A stretch of 5,153 nucleotides of DNA, from positions 1 to 5,153 of the forward strand of contig JBEKUI010000297.1 of NCBI GenBank assembly GCA_049515175.1, read 5' to 3'. The translations under genes and the position numbers were made by a program. This DNA is from JACQNR01 sp049515175 (lineage in GTDB: Bacteria > Acidobacteriota > Terriglobia > UBA7540). The notes under the pieces are model-generated. The model was not told the DNA's origin, did not search any database, and was given only the letters and a program-made list of their open reading frames with translations. Every line of letters starts with the position of its first letter. The first letter of the stretch is position 1. Shown piece by piece: positions 4,864 through 5,153 of the stretch.

Positions 4864-5153
4864 ATGCCCATCCGCACGATGTACCAAAAGATCTGGGACG
4901 CCCACGTCGTCCGCGAAGAACCCGGGCAGCCCGCCATCATTTACATTGACCGCCACCTCGTTCACGAAGGGACTTCGGCGCAGGCATTCTCCGGCCTGCG
5001 CGCCACAGGACGCAAGGTGCGCCGCCCGGACCTCACTTTTGCGACGATGGATCACTCCGTCCCCACCAAGGACCGCGACTTGCCACTTTTGGACACGGTT
5101 GCCGCGGCGCAATTCGCCGCACTCGAAAAGAACTGCCGCGACTTCGGCGTCCT
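4864..5153 (+). CDS. leuC: 3-isopropylmalate dehydratase large subunit LeuC, N-terminal part
   Basis: The frame opens at ATG 4864 and runs off the window after 96 codons, so the gene is partial at its 3' end only because the window stops. The visible N-terminus is diagnostic of LeuC: Lys-Ile-Trp-Asp-Ala-His-Val-Val (9-16), Tyr-Ile-Asp-Arg-His-Leu-Val-His-Glu (27-35), Gly-Arg-Lys-Val-Arg-Arg-Pro-Asp (49-56), and Thr-Met-Asp-His-Ser-Val-Pro-Thr (61-68). LeuC carries the 4Fe-4S cluster and with LeuD isomerises 2-isopropylmalate to 3-isopropylmalate in leucine biosynthesis in the cytoplasm; the cluster cysteines lie beyond the window. AAGGAAGGA at 4852-4860 is the ribosome binding site. Related aconitase-family enzymes (homoaconitase, dimethylmalate dehydratase) are possible but the motifs favour LeuC. 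Confidence 0.92.
   Translation, partial: MPIRTMYQKIWDAHVVREEPGQPAIIYIDRHLVHEGTSAQAFSGLRATGRKVRRPDLTFATMDHSVPTKDRDLPLLDTVAAAQFAALEKNCRDFGV

Overview
The window is GC-rich bacterial DNA. The gene content best fits Acidobacteriota or a relative: an acidobacterial-looking MtrB/PioB barrel next to a DmsE/MtrA-type multiheme cytochrome, a Tat-exported FG-GAP protein and a leuC gene. That placement rests on remembered family resemblance, not on a search. There are no RNA genes, CRISPR arrays, insertion sequences or transposase genes that I can see.

Layout from left to right. Bases 1-160 hold no gene I can recognise. Two small + strand genes follow: a 119-residue protein with a Cys/His cluster (161-520) and an 81-residue excisionase/MerR-type helix-turn-helix protein (651-896), whose ribosome binding site lies in a perfect 12-bp palindrome. 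On the - strand, overlapping the end of the HTH gene tail to tail, is a membrane-anchored HMA heavy-metal-binding protein (875-1309). Next on the + strand come the remains of a porin-cytochrome conduit of the kind used for extracellular electron transfer. One part is the last four haem motifs of a DmsE/MtrA-type cytochrome (about 1372-1680), with its 5' part missing. Nine bases later comes an MtrB/PioB outer-membrane barrel (1690-3172). The barrel is intact for about 477 codons and then loses frame near 3120. The last 17 codons of what looks like the true C-terminus, ending in the Trp-Thr-Arg-Asp-Phe expected of a barrel, lie in the +2 frame and stop at 3172, just before a strong hairpin. A convergent - strand gene (3280-4563) encodes a Tat-exported FG-GAP/VCBS beta-propeller protein. 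The rightmost gene (4864 to the window end) is the start of leuC, 3-isopropylmalate dehydratase large subunit, and runs off the window.

The two points that most need a second look are these. First, the cytochrome and the barrel are each damaged, one at its 5' end and one by an out-of-frame internal join, so this conduit is either a decaying locus or an assembly/cloning chimera; a NotI-type palindrome sits at the cytochrome breakpoint. Second, the 300-base divergent region before leuC contains a good sigma70-type promoter, an AT-rich island with a near-perfect 16-bp direct repeat at exactly 30-bp spacing, and a small hairpin, which together look like an undescribed regulatory region.

How the genes could work together: an intact cytochrome plus barrel would carry electrons across the outer membrane, and the HMA protein could bind metal at the envelope. 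The FG-GAP protein and leuC look functionally unrelated to these.
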